From Cladocopium goreaui (Eukaryota > Sar > Dinophyceae > Suessiales > Symbiodiniaceae), in assembly GCA_947184155.2 (NCBI GenBank), contig CAMXCT020001735.1, forward strand, positions 618,001 to 682,000: a stretch of DNA of 64,000 nt, in the 5' to 3' direction. A program made the position numbers and the translations under genes. The stretch's first letter is position 1. Each line of letters opens with the position of its first letter. This document shows positions 9,869 through 19,000 of the stretch, piece after piece. Under the pieces are notes generated by a model. The model was not told where the DNA came from and did not search any database. It saw only the letters and a program-made list of their open reading frames with translations.

Positions 9869-10160
9869 CTCGTAGCTGGCTCAATTTTTCTGACCAAAAA
9901 AAACGCAAAAAAAATGAGCCAGCTACATGCCCTTGAGCCAGCTCGGTGTGCCGTCATCATCCCGGCCAATACATACTATGTATTTGTTTTGTAGCTTTCA
10001 TATTCGTTCGCCAGCTCAACTTGATGTAGCTGGCTCAATTTTTTCGATGTGTTTTTTTCGTTGTTTTTTTTCGCTCAAAAAAATTGAGCCAGCTCAATGC
10101 CATCGAGCTAGAGCGATGTGTTTGAGCTAGCGCGGTGTTGCTGAGGTAGCTCGTTCCACT
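9869..10160. repeat. Cluster of inverted GAGCCAGCT repeats
   Basis: GTAGCTGGCTCAATTTTT and its complement face each other at 9869-9930 and again at about 10025-10100, separated by A/T homopolymers. Further TTGAGC(C/G)AGC copies follow to 10160. The arms could fold into two adjacent hairpins. No element ends or target duplication could be set. Confidence 0.6.
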
Positions 10161-10678
10161 TGAGCGAGCCTGCAAATTGCTTCCCAATGTGTTAAATTGC
10201 CAGGTTCAGTCCCAAATGATTCGTTTAATAGAGATGGTACCCCTGTTGCAGCCCAGAAATTTAGGAGCCACGTTCTGGGCCAAATCTGCTTAGACAGCAG
10301 CACAGCATTAAAGTCAAACACATGACCCCTTCTGAAATTGAGCCAGCTACATGTTTTGAGGTAACTCGAACATGAGGAAGATTGTGGATTGCTACATTCA
10401 AAAGGAAGTTGTGGATTGCTACATTCAAAAGGAAGGGGTCCCTTGTAAGGGTGTGGTGTAAGCAAAACTCTGGTGAGCATAAGCCAGCGTAAGCTCAGCG
10501 TAAGACAAGATATCCACGTAAGCAAAACCCGTGTGTGCGAAGCAAAACCTAAGCAATGGCATAAGCGTATCCGTTTTTGGTGCCAGGATATAAAGCATTT
10601 AGAACACGGCTCAAATGATTTCATATGTTTTTGTTCCTCCTATCTCACAGAATTGGATGATGGGACAATTTTCAGGAA

Positions 10679-10736
10679 ACCCCTACGTGTGAGGGTAAAG
10701 CCATGGTTTCCTGTAGGCTTTCCCTTAAACCAATCC
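10679..10736. repeat. Partial or diverged family-4 inverted-repeat element
   Basis: Its 3' side GGTTTCCTGTAGGCTTTCCC plus TTAAACCAATCC matches the right arm of the complete copy at 33259-33346. The left arm is strongly diverged. Confidence 0.5.
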
Positions 10737-10812
10737 ATTGACTATCATTACACATCCACCAGAGACATCGCCTACCGTCCTACCGTCCTACCGTCCTACC
10801 CCATCGTTGCAG

Positions 10813-10924
10813 TCGAGGCATCGTGTGTCGATGCCGGTGAGCGAACTGAAACCCAAGGAGCGACAGGGATCGTTGAACACCACGTGGGATGCTCGACAGC
10901 AGAATCAACTGATGTCCAGTGATG
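10813..10924 (+). CDS. Candidate host exon (basic)
   Basis: After GTTGCAG, ending before GTTGTT. The open frame reads SRHRVSMPVSELKPKERQGS and then LNTTWDARQQNQLMSSD. Charged and polar; family unknown. Confidence 0.5.
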
Positions 10925-12741
10925 GTTGTTGTATTGATTGGTGTTTGTTTCTCCTGGGAATCATCGAATTTTCGGTTTTCTGATGTTTGTTGAGTTAGAT
11001 ACTCAGGAACTCAGGTAGTGAACCCATCACGACGTGGGCAAAAACCACGTTTCAATAAGTCTGAAAACACTAAACACGTTTCTGGATAGGTAAACTCCCA
11101 GGATATGTGTTAATACCAGTTGAATACACGGCCTGATAGTTGAACCAGACAAAAAACCACAAGGTAGCACAAGTCAAGATCCCACCAAAGCAGCTCGGAA
11201 TTTATCAACCCAATAATTTCATATGTCCTTGTTTCACTGTTGGTTGGTCGCAAGAAGATGAAGTTCCCATTGAAAAACCAATAGGTAGATGATGGCAAAT
11301 TGTGTATCAAACCCCGAAACCTGTGGTATCAAGAAAACCCAGATATTGCTTGGTTACTATCCCCAAAAATTCCATGTTGGATTGGATCTCCAAGATCATC
11401 TCAATAAAATCAGGCGTGATTTTCATGGGATGTTATACCCCCAAAGATGCAACACATGGGGATTCGTAACGGGATTGTTGGTGGGAATTTCTTGGTGATC
11501 CCCTTGGGGATCAGCTTGGGGATCACCGTTCCACCAAGGACTACAAGAAGATGTCCAGGACACATGTTGTCTGTCATCGGGAAGGCTGAACATCCATGTG
11601 CAAAATATGTTGATGATCGTTGATGCATAAGATTGTTGAAAGTTCCATGTGTGGATGCACATGCACAATTATGATTCATTATGCATATATATATATATAT
11701 GTAAATGCTATTGTTTCATGTCCAAAACAAGGTTACCAAGGTGATATTTGTCAAACACGCTCACCAGCAACGGCAACAAGTTCAGGTGCCGGGTGCTCAG
11801 GGTTGGCCAGGTTACTATTCCGGCATTCAGCATGGAGCCGGGACATTGTTCGCCCTATTTTAGGCACCAATAAATGGTGGTATTGTATAACAAAAGGCGA
11901 CATTTGGCCCTAACAAATGAAGGTTTCCTAAAATAGGGTACCCCCCCAAATCATCCAAAAAATCGACCATTTTATTTTTATAATGCATGGTTTTAGGGAT
12001 CCACCATTTTAAGAAACCCTCATATCGGCCTTATATACTTTAAATTAGGCCTTGCATGCTGGTACTGGTACTCCCATTCCCCAGCCAAGCGACTCCAGGA
12101 GTGGTGTTGAGCTTCTGGATAGTTACCATGACTCCGTTTCTGAGCAGCATTGCCAGCTTTCTGCTTCCCATGTTAGACTTGATGCCCAGAGAAGTAACAT
12201 GTTGGAAAGATACATGTATGATTGCATGCATCTTTGGTAAGACAAGTTTTGCTCTGGGGCGTGGTTGCCAAATAGTTTTGTCTGAGAATAGGGTACCCTT
12301 AAGTCCAATGTTTCATAATTGTGCCATAATCAGTTGGTCGTACCCCATATCCCCGCGCCCTGTTGCTACATTCTCGTTGTTCTCATGTTTTGTTTGCAAG
12401 TTGCATCCCCATGATCGTCACTGGAAAACAACTCGCGATGAAGTGCTTCATATTGCAGATAGCATTTATATGCATTTATATATAATATAAATTTATATAT
12501 ATATACTTCAGGTATATACATATATATATATATCATATATATATATCATATATATCATATATATCATATTTAATTATATATATATATACACATGACCTGA
12601 TCCATGTTGTTGCTCATGTCGGTCTGAAAATCAGACAGAACACCCCAGATCAACATGGCCATTGTCAGCACTTCTTTTGGGGGCCACAGAAAATCCGGGG
12701 CTACTGCGCTTCGCCGCTTGAGATCAGACCTTTTGTCCCAG
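10925..12741. other. Long intron-like stretch with MITE fragments
   Basis: Holds a family-5 inverted-repeat element (11853-11938), a possible short exon after CACCAG near 11774 (QRQQVQVPGAQGWP), and TA microsatellites at 11679-11702 and 12476-12592. Several open frames here have no protein-like content. Confidence 0.4.
11853..11938. repeat. Family-5 inverted-repeat element
   Basis: CCCTATTTTAGG at the left and CCTAAAATAGGG at the right are perfect inverted repeats 62 bp apart. GTACCCCC follows the right end, as in the copies at 32411 and 53604. Confidence 0.6.
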
Positions 12742-12840
12742 GTGTCGAAGCTTCTGAAGCCTTGCGCAGAGGTGGAGTTGAACAAGCTCCTGCCCCTGGG
12801 ACATCGGAGATGGACTCAGACAGAATTTGATGCCATAAGA
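12742..12840 (+). CDS. Candidate host exon
   Basis: After GTCCCAG. The frame VSKLLKPCAEVELNKLLPLG then HRRWTQTEFDAIR is open; a second frame is also open, so phase is uncertain. The donor is not clear (possible GA site). Confidence 0.3.
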
Positions 12841-12965
12841 TTTCCTTCAGGCCCATCAGGACTCATAGTTTGATCGGTCGATTTTGGGTTGCAAACATGT
12901 TTATTATATCATATAATCGTGAGTTATTATAGTGTATTAATATATATATATATATTAATTATAAT

Positions 12966-13095
12966 TTACTATACTATACTATACTACTATACTACTATAC
13001 TACTATACTACTATACTACTATACTACTATACTACTATACTACTATACTACTATACTACTATACTACTATACTATACTATACTATACTATTCTAT
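12966..13095. repeat. (ACTACTAT)n simple repeat
   Basis: A tandem ACTATACTACTAT-type repeat. Its LLYYYTT-like translation is an artefact. Confidence 0.9.
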
Positions 13096-13137
13096 ACTAC
13101 ACTATGTCATGTTTTTGGCGTGCAAACCATGTCCAGA

Positions 13138-13257
13138 TCGCCACTCCGTGAGGTATCTGATCTGGAAACTGCCTCACTATGTCACCTCCTACCACCAAGA
13201 CACACACGTGCCGCCTCACTTCACGCTCTACAATCAGGCCACAAGGGTTACCCTCTG
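13138..13257 (+). CDS. Candidate host exon running into MITE copy 1A
   Basis: After TGTCCAG. The frame SPLREVSDLETASLCHLLPP, RHTRAASLHALQSGHKGYPL is open and reaches CTG just before GTAATC inside the MITE TIR. If spliced there (phase 0) it joins 13353 onward without a stop. Another open frame (HYVTSYHQDTHVPPHFTLYN) exists but meets a stop after that join. Confidence 0.4.
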
Positions 13258-13358
13258 GTAATCTGTTACGTAGCTATTGAAAATGGCCCATTTATAGTTG
13301 ATTTACCTATATTTAAAGATTGTGATTTTCCATAGCTATGTTAGTTTCCCAGAGGGTA
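13249..13358. mobile_element. MITE family 1, copy A (TACCCTCTGGTAA... TIR)
   Basis: About 110 bp with inverted ends TACCCTCTGGTAA / TTTCCCAGAGGGTA and inner arms CGTAGCTATTGAAAA / TTCCATAGCTATGTTAG. TA at both ends suggests a TA target duplication (Tc1/mariner-type MITE). The TIR carries CTG^GTAATC and CCCAG^AGG, which form a potential donor and acceptor. Confidence 0.85.
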
Positions 13359-13485
13359 GCTGGCAGATGGCACTCGATGGCACCGAAAAATGGATGCTGG
13401 GACCAAAGACCTTTCAAAGTTGCTGACTGGCGGTGTGAAAAACTGATTGCTGTGCCATCCCTGAATTCAGTAATTTCACTGTAAT
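13353..13485 (+). CDS. Candidate host exon downstream of MITE copy 1A
   Basis: Read in phase with the upstream exon if 13258-13352 is removed: RVAGRWHSMAPKNGCWDQRP, then FKVADWRCEKLIAVPSLNS. It is open for 44 codons to a possible GTAATT donor after 13485 and stops soon after in the unspliced frame. Confidence 0.35.
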
Positions 13486-14040
13486 TGACAGGCATCGTAT
13501 TTTGAGATATCGCGGCTCAACAACAAAACAGCTGATTGCTGTTTGATGTTGTTGTTTGTATCATTTCACTTCCTGATCCAATGCAGTACACAAGAACATA
13601 CAATCATGTTTGCTATTCAAAGCATGTATTAATAATATTGGCGTCCCAATAATAAACCTACCATTTGGGGATGGTTTATACTTTATAACATCCATTTATG
13701 GGATTTTGGGCATGGTTTATTAGTGGGTTTACTACGTTACATGTTTTGATTGGTACGGTAGAAATTTACTTGTCTCAATGTCCAATCAATCCAGCTACTT
13801 CCCACTGCCATAGGAACTTGAGTTAGTACTGTAACATTTAGTAGCCATGGTTAGTTCACCTATTTATCTATGGGATGTTCCACAAAACGCTGAAAATGCT
13901 AATTATATACATATATAATATAATTTATATAATTATATAAAGGTGACATGAGATATCCCACAAAATTGCGGAAATCCTTACCATGATTACTAACATGCCT
14001 TAACCAGTTTCTTAGTTCCTAAAGCTGCACGGGATTCCAG
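13486..14040. other. Intron-like AT-rich sequence
   Basis: No exon or classified repeat; a TA-rich patch lies at 13903-13942. Confidence 0.4.
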
Positions 14041-14133
14041 GTGTCGGGCGTGAGCATCTTCCACTTCTTGCCGGTGCTGCTGGGCATCTTCGTGACCCAT
14101 GTGGGACGCCATGATGTCGTAGCCCTCAAGAAG
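14041..14133 (+). CDS. Candidate host exon with a hydrophobic segment
   Basis: Flanked by ATTCCAG and GTCAGG, 93 nt (31 codons, phase 0). It reads VSGVSIFHFLPVLLGIFVTH then VGRHDVVALKK. The hydrophobic run could be a membrane helix; protein not recognised. Confidence 0.6.
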
Positions 14134-15013
14134 GTCAGGGCGCAACGCGGGCTCGGCGTGTCATGTGGTTATTTCACAATGCCATTTTTACTACCCATTT
14201 TCCTGGGAATGGGATTTCCATACCACCCATCAAAATGGTGATGGATGGTTTATGATTGTTTTAACCACATTAGGTGGATGGGAATGGCATGGGAATGGCA
14301 TGGGAATGGCTTCGAAATAAATATGACCATCATCCCAAATCCCCACGTTTTTTTCCGGTTGAAGTGTTGCATTCCCCTCATTTTAGGACCCAAATATCGT
14401 ATTGTTGGTCATATACCACTCACTATATCATACTACAGTATATCCTCACACAATGCTTGGTTTTGATAAAATAAAAAACCGCCAATGTTAATGGTTGAAT
14501 CCCAATTTTAAAGGATGTGTTTTTTCTTTTAATAGAATAGAATTTATATCTCCCCTCACAAAAACATTAAAAATCACCTGAATCTCGCACTTTCCCAATG
14601 GTTGGTGTCTTTTGGAACCCCCAATTTTTCACCTGGTAACGGGTGATGTTCCAGTTCCCCAGGTGTTGGAACAGTTGGATGAGATGAAGATTGGCAGTTT
14701 GGTGGTCTTATGTCCTGGGCAGGCCTGAAAAAGATGAGGGAAGAAACCATTGAGATGGGTAGTATAACATGTATAACTATGACTATAACTAGCCGTTACG
14801 GGATATGTGTATATATTTATATACCACATACAACTTAAGGTGGAAACATACTACTAGTATAACTAATAACCACAACTAACCAACTATACTTAAAAATGTT
14901 GTTATGTTTTATGGGTTATAACTCTAGGCAACCAACTATTCTCCAAGATGGGTTTGTCTGAAAATGGGGTATACCAGTATACCATGGTAGGCTATTGTTC
15001 ACAGGGATCATAG
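14134..15013. other. Intron-like sequence
   Basis: Apart from the weak exon at 14663 there is a triple GGAATGGCAT(G) repeat (14280-14310) and a GGGTTTGTCTGAAAATGGGG motif (14949) related to family-5 ends. Confidence 0.4.
14663..14696 (+). CDS. Candidate short host exon
   Basis: After CCCCAG: VLEQLDEMKIG up to a GT at 14697. Reading on, the frame stays open (SLVVLCPGQA) to a TGA, so a terminal exon is the alternative. Confidence 0.3.
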
Positions 15014-15069
15014 AAACAAACGGCAACGATGAGGGAAAGCGGAGCAGACAGCAAGTGCAATTGAAGAAG
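15014..15069 (+). CDS. Candidate host exon (basic)
   Basis: Between ATAG and a consensus-like donor AAG^GTAAGG. The open frame reads TNGNDEGKRSRQQVQLKK. Good flanks, unknown protein. Confidence 0.5.
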
Positions 15070-15343
15070 GTAAGGCAATTGTAAAAAATCTCAGTGGCGA
15101 ATATAGTGTGACTTAAGCAACAACATGTTATAACCTCCCCCTAAAAGCACAAAAATGCTCTAGAACTTACATCATGAGGGTAAAACGATAATAAACCATC
15201 CCCCAAATCACCCTAAAATAGGTTGTATAAACCATCAACATATGGGTGGTTTCTGGAATTGTTTTACCCACGTTGAAGATAGAAGCAACAATCACATCCG
15301 TGGAAAAACTACGCCATGAGTCCCCCGGGAAACCTGGCACCAG

Positions 15344-15458
15344 GTGGCGTTCATCTCTCCAATGGGATCGCATGGCGTTTGGGTGCCATCCGTGCAACAG
15401 AAGCCGGGCGAAATTGTCGATGATGGGCCTTGGGATGTTTCGGCCCTTGGTTTTGCTG
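15344..15458 (+). CDS. Candidate host exon
   Basis: Between CACCAG and GTAAATG, 115 nt. The open frame reads VAFISPMGSHGVWVPSVQQK then PGEIVDDGPWDVSALGFA. Strong protein-like composition; family unknown. Confidence 0.55.
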
Positions 15459-15741
15459 GTAAATGTCTTCCTTGTATGTGTTTTGTGTGTGTGCATAGTG
15501 CCAAGCTGTTTGGTACTTTGCACATCTGAGAGATTTGACGGAAGTGTATTTGATCTGACATGTGCCATGGTCAAAAGATGGATCAAAAATAATACACCGA
15601 TGGCATCGTCAAGGCACCAAAACGTAGCGTTTTCATTGCGAGGTCACATTGCGAAGATGGTGAGGATAGTTATGCTTTAGTTGGATCATCCCATGACGTC
15701 ACTGGAAATGATGCGAGACGGAATGAGACTGAAATGACAAT

Positions 15742-15831
15742 CTGGTTGGCGGTTTCAAACATGTTTTATTTCCCATAATATATGGGATCATTATTCCCAT
15801 TGACTTTCATATTTTTCGAGATGGTTAAAAC
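15742..15831. mobile_element. MITE family 2, copy 1, left part (interrupted by the copia element)
   Basis: Starts CTGGTTGGCGGTTTCAAACATG. Its right end (CACCAACCAG) lies at 23999-24008 beyond the retrotransposon. CAAT flanks both outer ends (15738-15741 and 24009-24012), a 4-bp target duplication. Confidence 0.8.
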
Positions 15832-16058
15832 TGCAGACACGCACAAATCAAGAAGTGTAACACTCCCACACATGTCCATTTTCAATTAATCCTGCGGTTG
15901 ACGTAGCCGCTTTTTTACTTCAAGCATTGGCGAAAAACCATTGCGGCTGCGAGCTGCGATTGCCGAGTTGGAGGTGCCCGGAACTGGAAGTATCTGTTCT
16001 TATCAGTGTGACAACGAGGGGAACTACAACATAACGATCCAGGTTGGTGGCTTCTTTA
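15832..16058 (+). repeat. copia-1 5' LTR
   Basis: 227 bp starting TGCAGACACGCACAAATC and ending GGTGGCTTCTTTA. It is identical by eye to 23767-23993. It begins with TG but does not end in CA. It must contain the promoter; no TATA-type element is obvious. Confidence 0.95.
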
Positions 16059-16076
16059 GGTTATGAGCCCAAGCTC
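16059..16076 (+). promoter_or_regulatory. copia-1 candidate primer-binding site
   Basis: GGTTATGAGCCCAAGCTC abuts the 5' LTR. Its reverse complement contains GGGCTCATAACC, the form of a tRNA-Met anticodon stem-loop (CAU anticodon) and not a tRNA 3' CCA end. Priming from an internal or half tRNA-Met is known for Drosophila copia and Ty5. Confidence 0.6.
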
Positions 16077-16095
16077 TTCCCTGTGATCAACTCCA

Positions 16096-19000
16096 ATGAC
16101 CTCGTTGTATGGTAGGAGAAGGGCCACACAACAGGAACTCCAACAAGGTGAACGTGAAATGCAAGCAGCTCAAGAAAGGCTTGAACGTGAAAACCAAGAA
16201 TTGCCTCTGGAGGATCAAGGACAAGGGTTGGGAGGGGAGCAAAAAGATTTGGTAGCAGCTGAAACTTCAGTAGTAGCCTCAGAAGAGAAGGGTGAAAAGG
16301 AGTCAGAAACTGTAAAGCCAATTCAAGATGTTTCCAAAAGCCCGTCAGCAGTTGAGCCGACCCCCGCAAGTGAGAAGGGAAAGGTAGGTTCAGCAGCTCC
16401 TTCAGTGGTGCCGATTTCTCCTCAATATCATCGGCAAGATGCGACTGGTGGTGCTCTTGACTCGTCAGGACAAGGGGTTGGGGCAGCCACACCACAAGTG
16501 ACTCAGCCTCAAAGCAGTAGAGATGGGATGGAATCAGTTGCCAATAGACCGGATGTTGGTTTTGCTGCCACCCCACAAACTCCTCTGTTTACAAATGAGC
16601 AGCTGATGCAATGGAGAATGTTAGAAGAACAAGCTCCTCTGTTGCTTCCTCGAAGACTCGACATGATGTATAACATGCCACTGCAACGTCCTCAATTCAT
16701 GGAGTTTGAAGAAGCGAGGTTGATAGAAGAACGTAGGAGGCATGAAGAGCTTAGGCAACATGTTGAATCACTGATGATGGAAAACAGAAGGTTGTCAAAG
16801 CGCGTGGAAGAGTTGGAAAGTAGACAGGTAGATGCCGCAGAAGAGTATCATACACCTGACCAAAAAGGAATTGAGCCCGTGTCTCGTAGAAAGGAGGCTG
16901 CAGACCACCAAAAGGAGGCCGCAGACCACCAAAAGGAGGCTGCAGACCACCAAAAGGATGCTGCGGACCCCCAAAGTAAGGCTGTAGACCCCCAAAGAAA
17001 GGACGAAGACCTTCAGAGAAGGTTGGGAGCCTATGGAAGGGAAGTTGAAAGCCGTCAGCAAAAGTTCGAGGACTGTCCCAGGGAGGCTGCAGACCCCCCA
17101 AAAGTTGGAAGTTCTTCGATCCCAAAGACATCAGGAGGCTGTAGACCCCCAGAAGATCCGCCAAAGGAGGCTGGTAGACCCCCAAAGGGAAGCTCTACGG
17201 GCCAAGGTGAATTCACAGAGAAGTCACTGGAGTTCATGGCGTTGATGATCGACTCCATGAAGGAGATGCAGCGAAAAATGACAGAAGGGAAAGAAGAGGC
17301 AGGCATGGTGAAAGGGATGGAGATCGTAAGGACTGGAATTCCTGACCTACCTGTGTTGCCGTCTTGGAACCCAACAACAGGACCATTGCAGCTGGGAGAC
17401 TGGCTTTTGATGGTTGGTCCACTGGTGGCTGATATGTCAGCATCTTCAGAAGAATGGTGGAAGTTGACAATCAAAGAAGCTGAGGCGTGGTACAAGGATC
17501 ACATGCAGCTCGCCCCCTTGGAAAAGATTCAACACGGCCATGCTACACCGTCTTGTTTGCAGGACACCAAGTGGCAAAGGCTGGAACGACGAGTTTCAGT
17601 GATGGTGCTTCAAAGCGTTCCAGAACAAGTCAAGGAGCAGTTGGTTGCATCTCGCCGCCTTGAAGTGTTCGGCATCATTACCTACCTTCATCTTCTTTAC
17701 AGTCCAGGGGGAGTGACAGAAAAGCAACTCCTTTTGAAGACTCTTGAAGATCCTGCAGAAGTCTCAGTTTTGTCAGAAGCTCCTGCCGCTCTACGGCGTT
17801 GGTTGCGGTGGAAAAGAAGAACTTTGGAAATTGGGGCAACACCGCCCGATCCTACGTTGCTCCTCAAGGGCTTGAATAGGTTGGTGCGAAAGGTGGTGGA
17901 CCCAAATCGAGAACTACAATTTCGTGTGTCACTGGTACGTTCCAGTTTGGGGGTCGACACAACCCCTAGCGATCTCAACATCACCCAGTTCGCCAACCAC
18001 CTCTTGGCGGAGTTGGAGCAAGCTTCATTAAGTGAGAAAAGGTCCTCGAGCTCTACCAAAGATCAACCGAAGTTGAAAAAGATTGAAGACAGTCAAGGTG
18101 GAAGAGAAGGTCGAGGATATGAAAGAGAAGAAGGACAGCAGAAGGAAAGACAAAGGTGCAAGTTTTTCTTCACTGATGCTGGTTGCAGAAAAGGAAAAGA
18201 ATGTCGCTTTTTGCATGACATCACCAAGGAGGAGATGGCAGAGAAAAGGCGATGTTGGACATGCGGAGCTGTCGACCATCTGTCGCCAAGTTGCCCCCGG
18301 AAGATTGGAAGCGAAAGTCCAAAGAAGGGAAAGGCGCTGAAGGCAGAAGGTGGGAAGACAGGTCAACAATCTCAGAAAGACGGAAGTGGTTCACCGACGT
18401 CATCAACAACAAGTATGAAAGATTTGCTGGAAGAGGCCAGCAAGTTGCTCAAGTCATATCAGGAGCCGCCGACTTCATCTTCTACGACATCTTCAGAGAA
18501 AAAAGAATCAGAAGGAGGATCAAAAGAAGAAATTTTGGAAAGACTCCATCAGCAGATCAAGTCCATGAAGACCTTCAAGCTGCTGCAGATTGGACGTGGA
18601 ACACATCAAGGACTGGTTGACAGTGGTGCGACACACCCTCTTCGACCTTTGAGACGATTTGAAGATGCAACTGCGTATCCAGTTGTCCAGGTCACTTTGG
18701 CCAATGGCACCACTGAGAAGTTGAAGATTTCTCCAGGAGGATCCATGGTTTCAGAAGTGAAAGATATCGAGCCAATCATTCCCATGGGCCTTCTTACAAG
18801 CCGATTGAAGTGTCAGGTCCAGTGGTCTGACGAGGGCATCAGCATCAAGCATCCACGTCGAGGTCTTTTACCAGTTTGCAAAGATGGGGGATGTCCACAA
18901 GTCCCTCGTGCGTTGGCCATGGAGTTGATTGAGGAGTTAGAAGAAAAGAAAGAAGGTTTGAAGCTGAAGGGTGCCCAACTTCAAAAGGAATTCGCATGGA

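Larger units (their letters stand above)
9222..10812. other. Long intron-like stretch with repeats
   Basis: Contains a 36-bp tandem duplication (about 9362-9435, ATCATCGATCTCAAGATGAG unit), the GAGCCAGCT hairpin cluster, a duplicated GTGGATTGCTACATTCAAAA (about 10384-10430), GTAAGCAAAAC repeats (10448-10550), one end of a family-4 MITE (10679-10736) and four copies of CCTACCGT (10770-10799). No exon is supported. Confidence 0.5.

Noticed and set aside
12889..13110. ORF with LLYYYTTI repeats
   Set aside because: Translation of the (ACTACTAT)n repeat; only the part after about 13138 looks coding.
16061..16576. 171-codon reverse frame over the start of copia-1, and other long reverse frames over the retrotransposon ORFs
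   Set aside because: Shadows of strongly coding + frames; no domain or start context.
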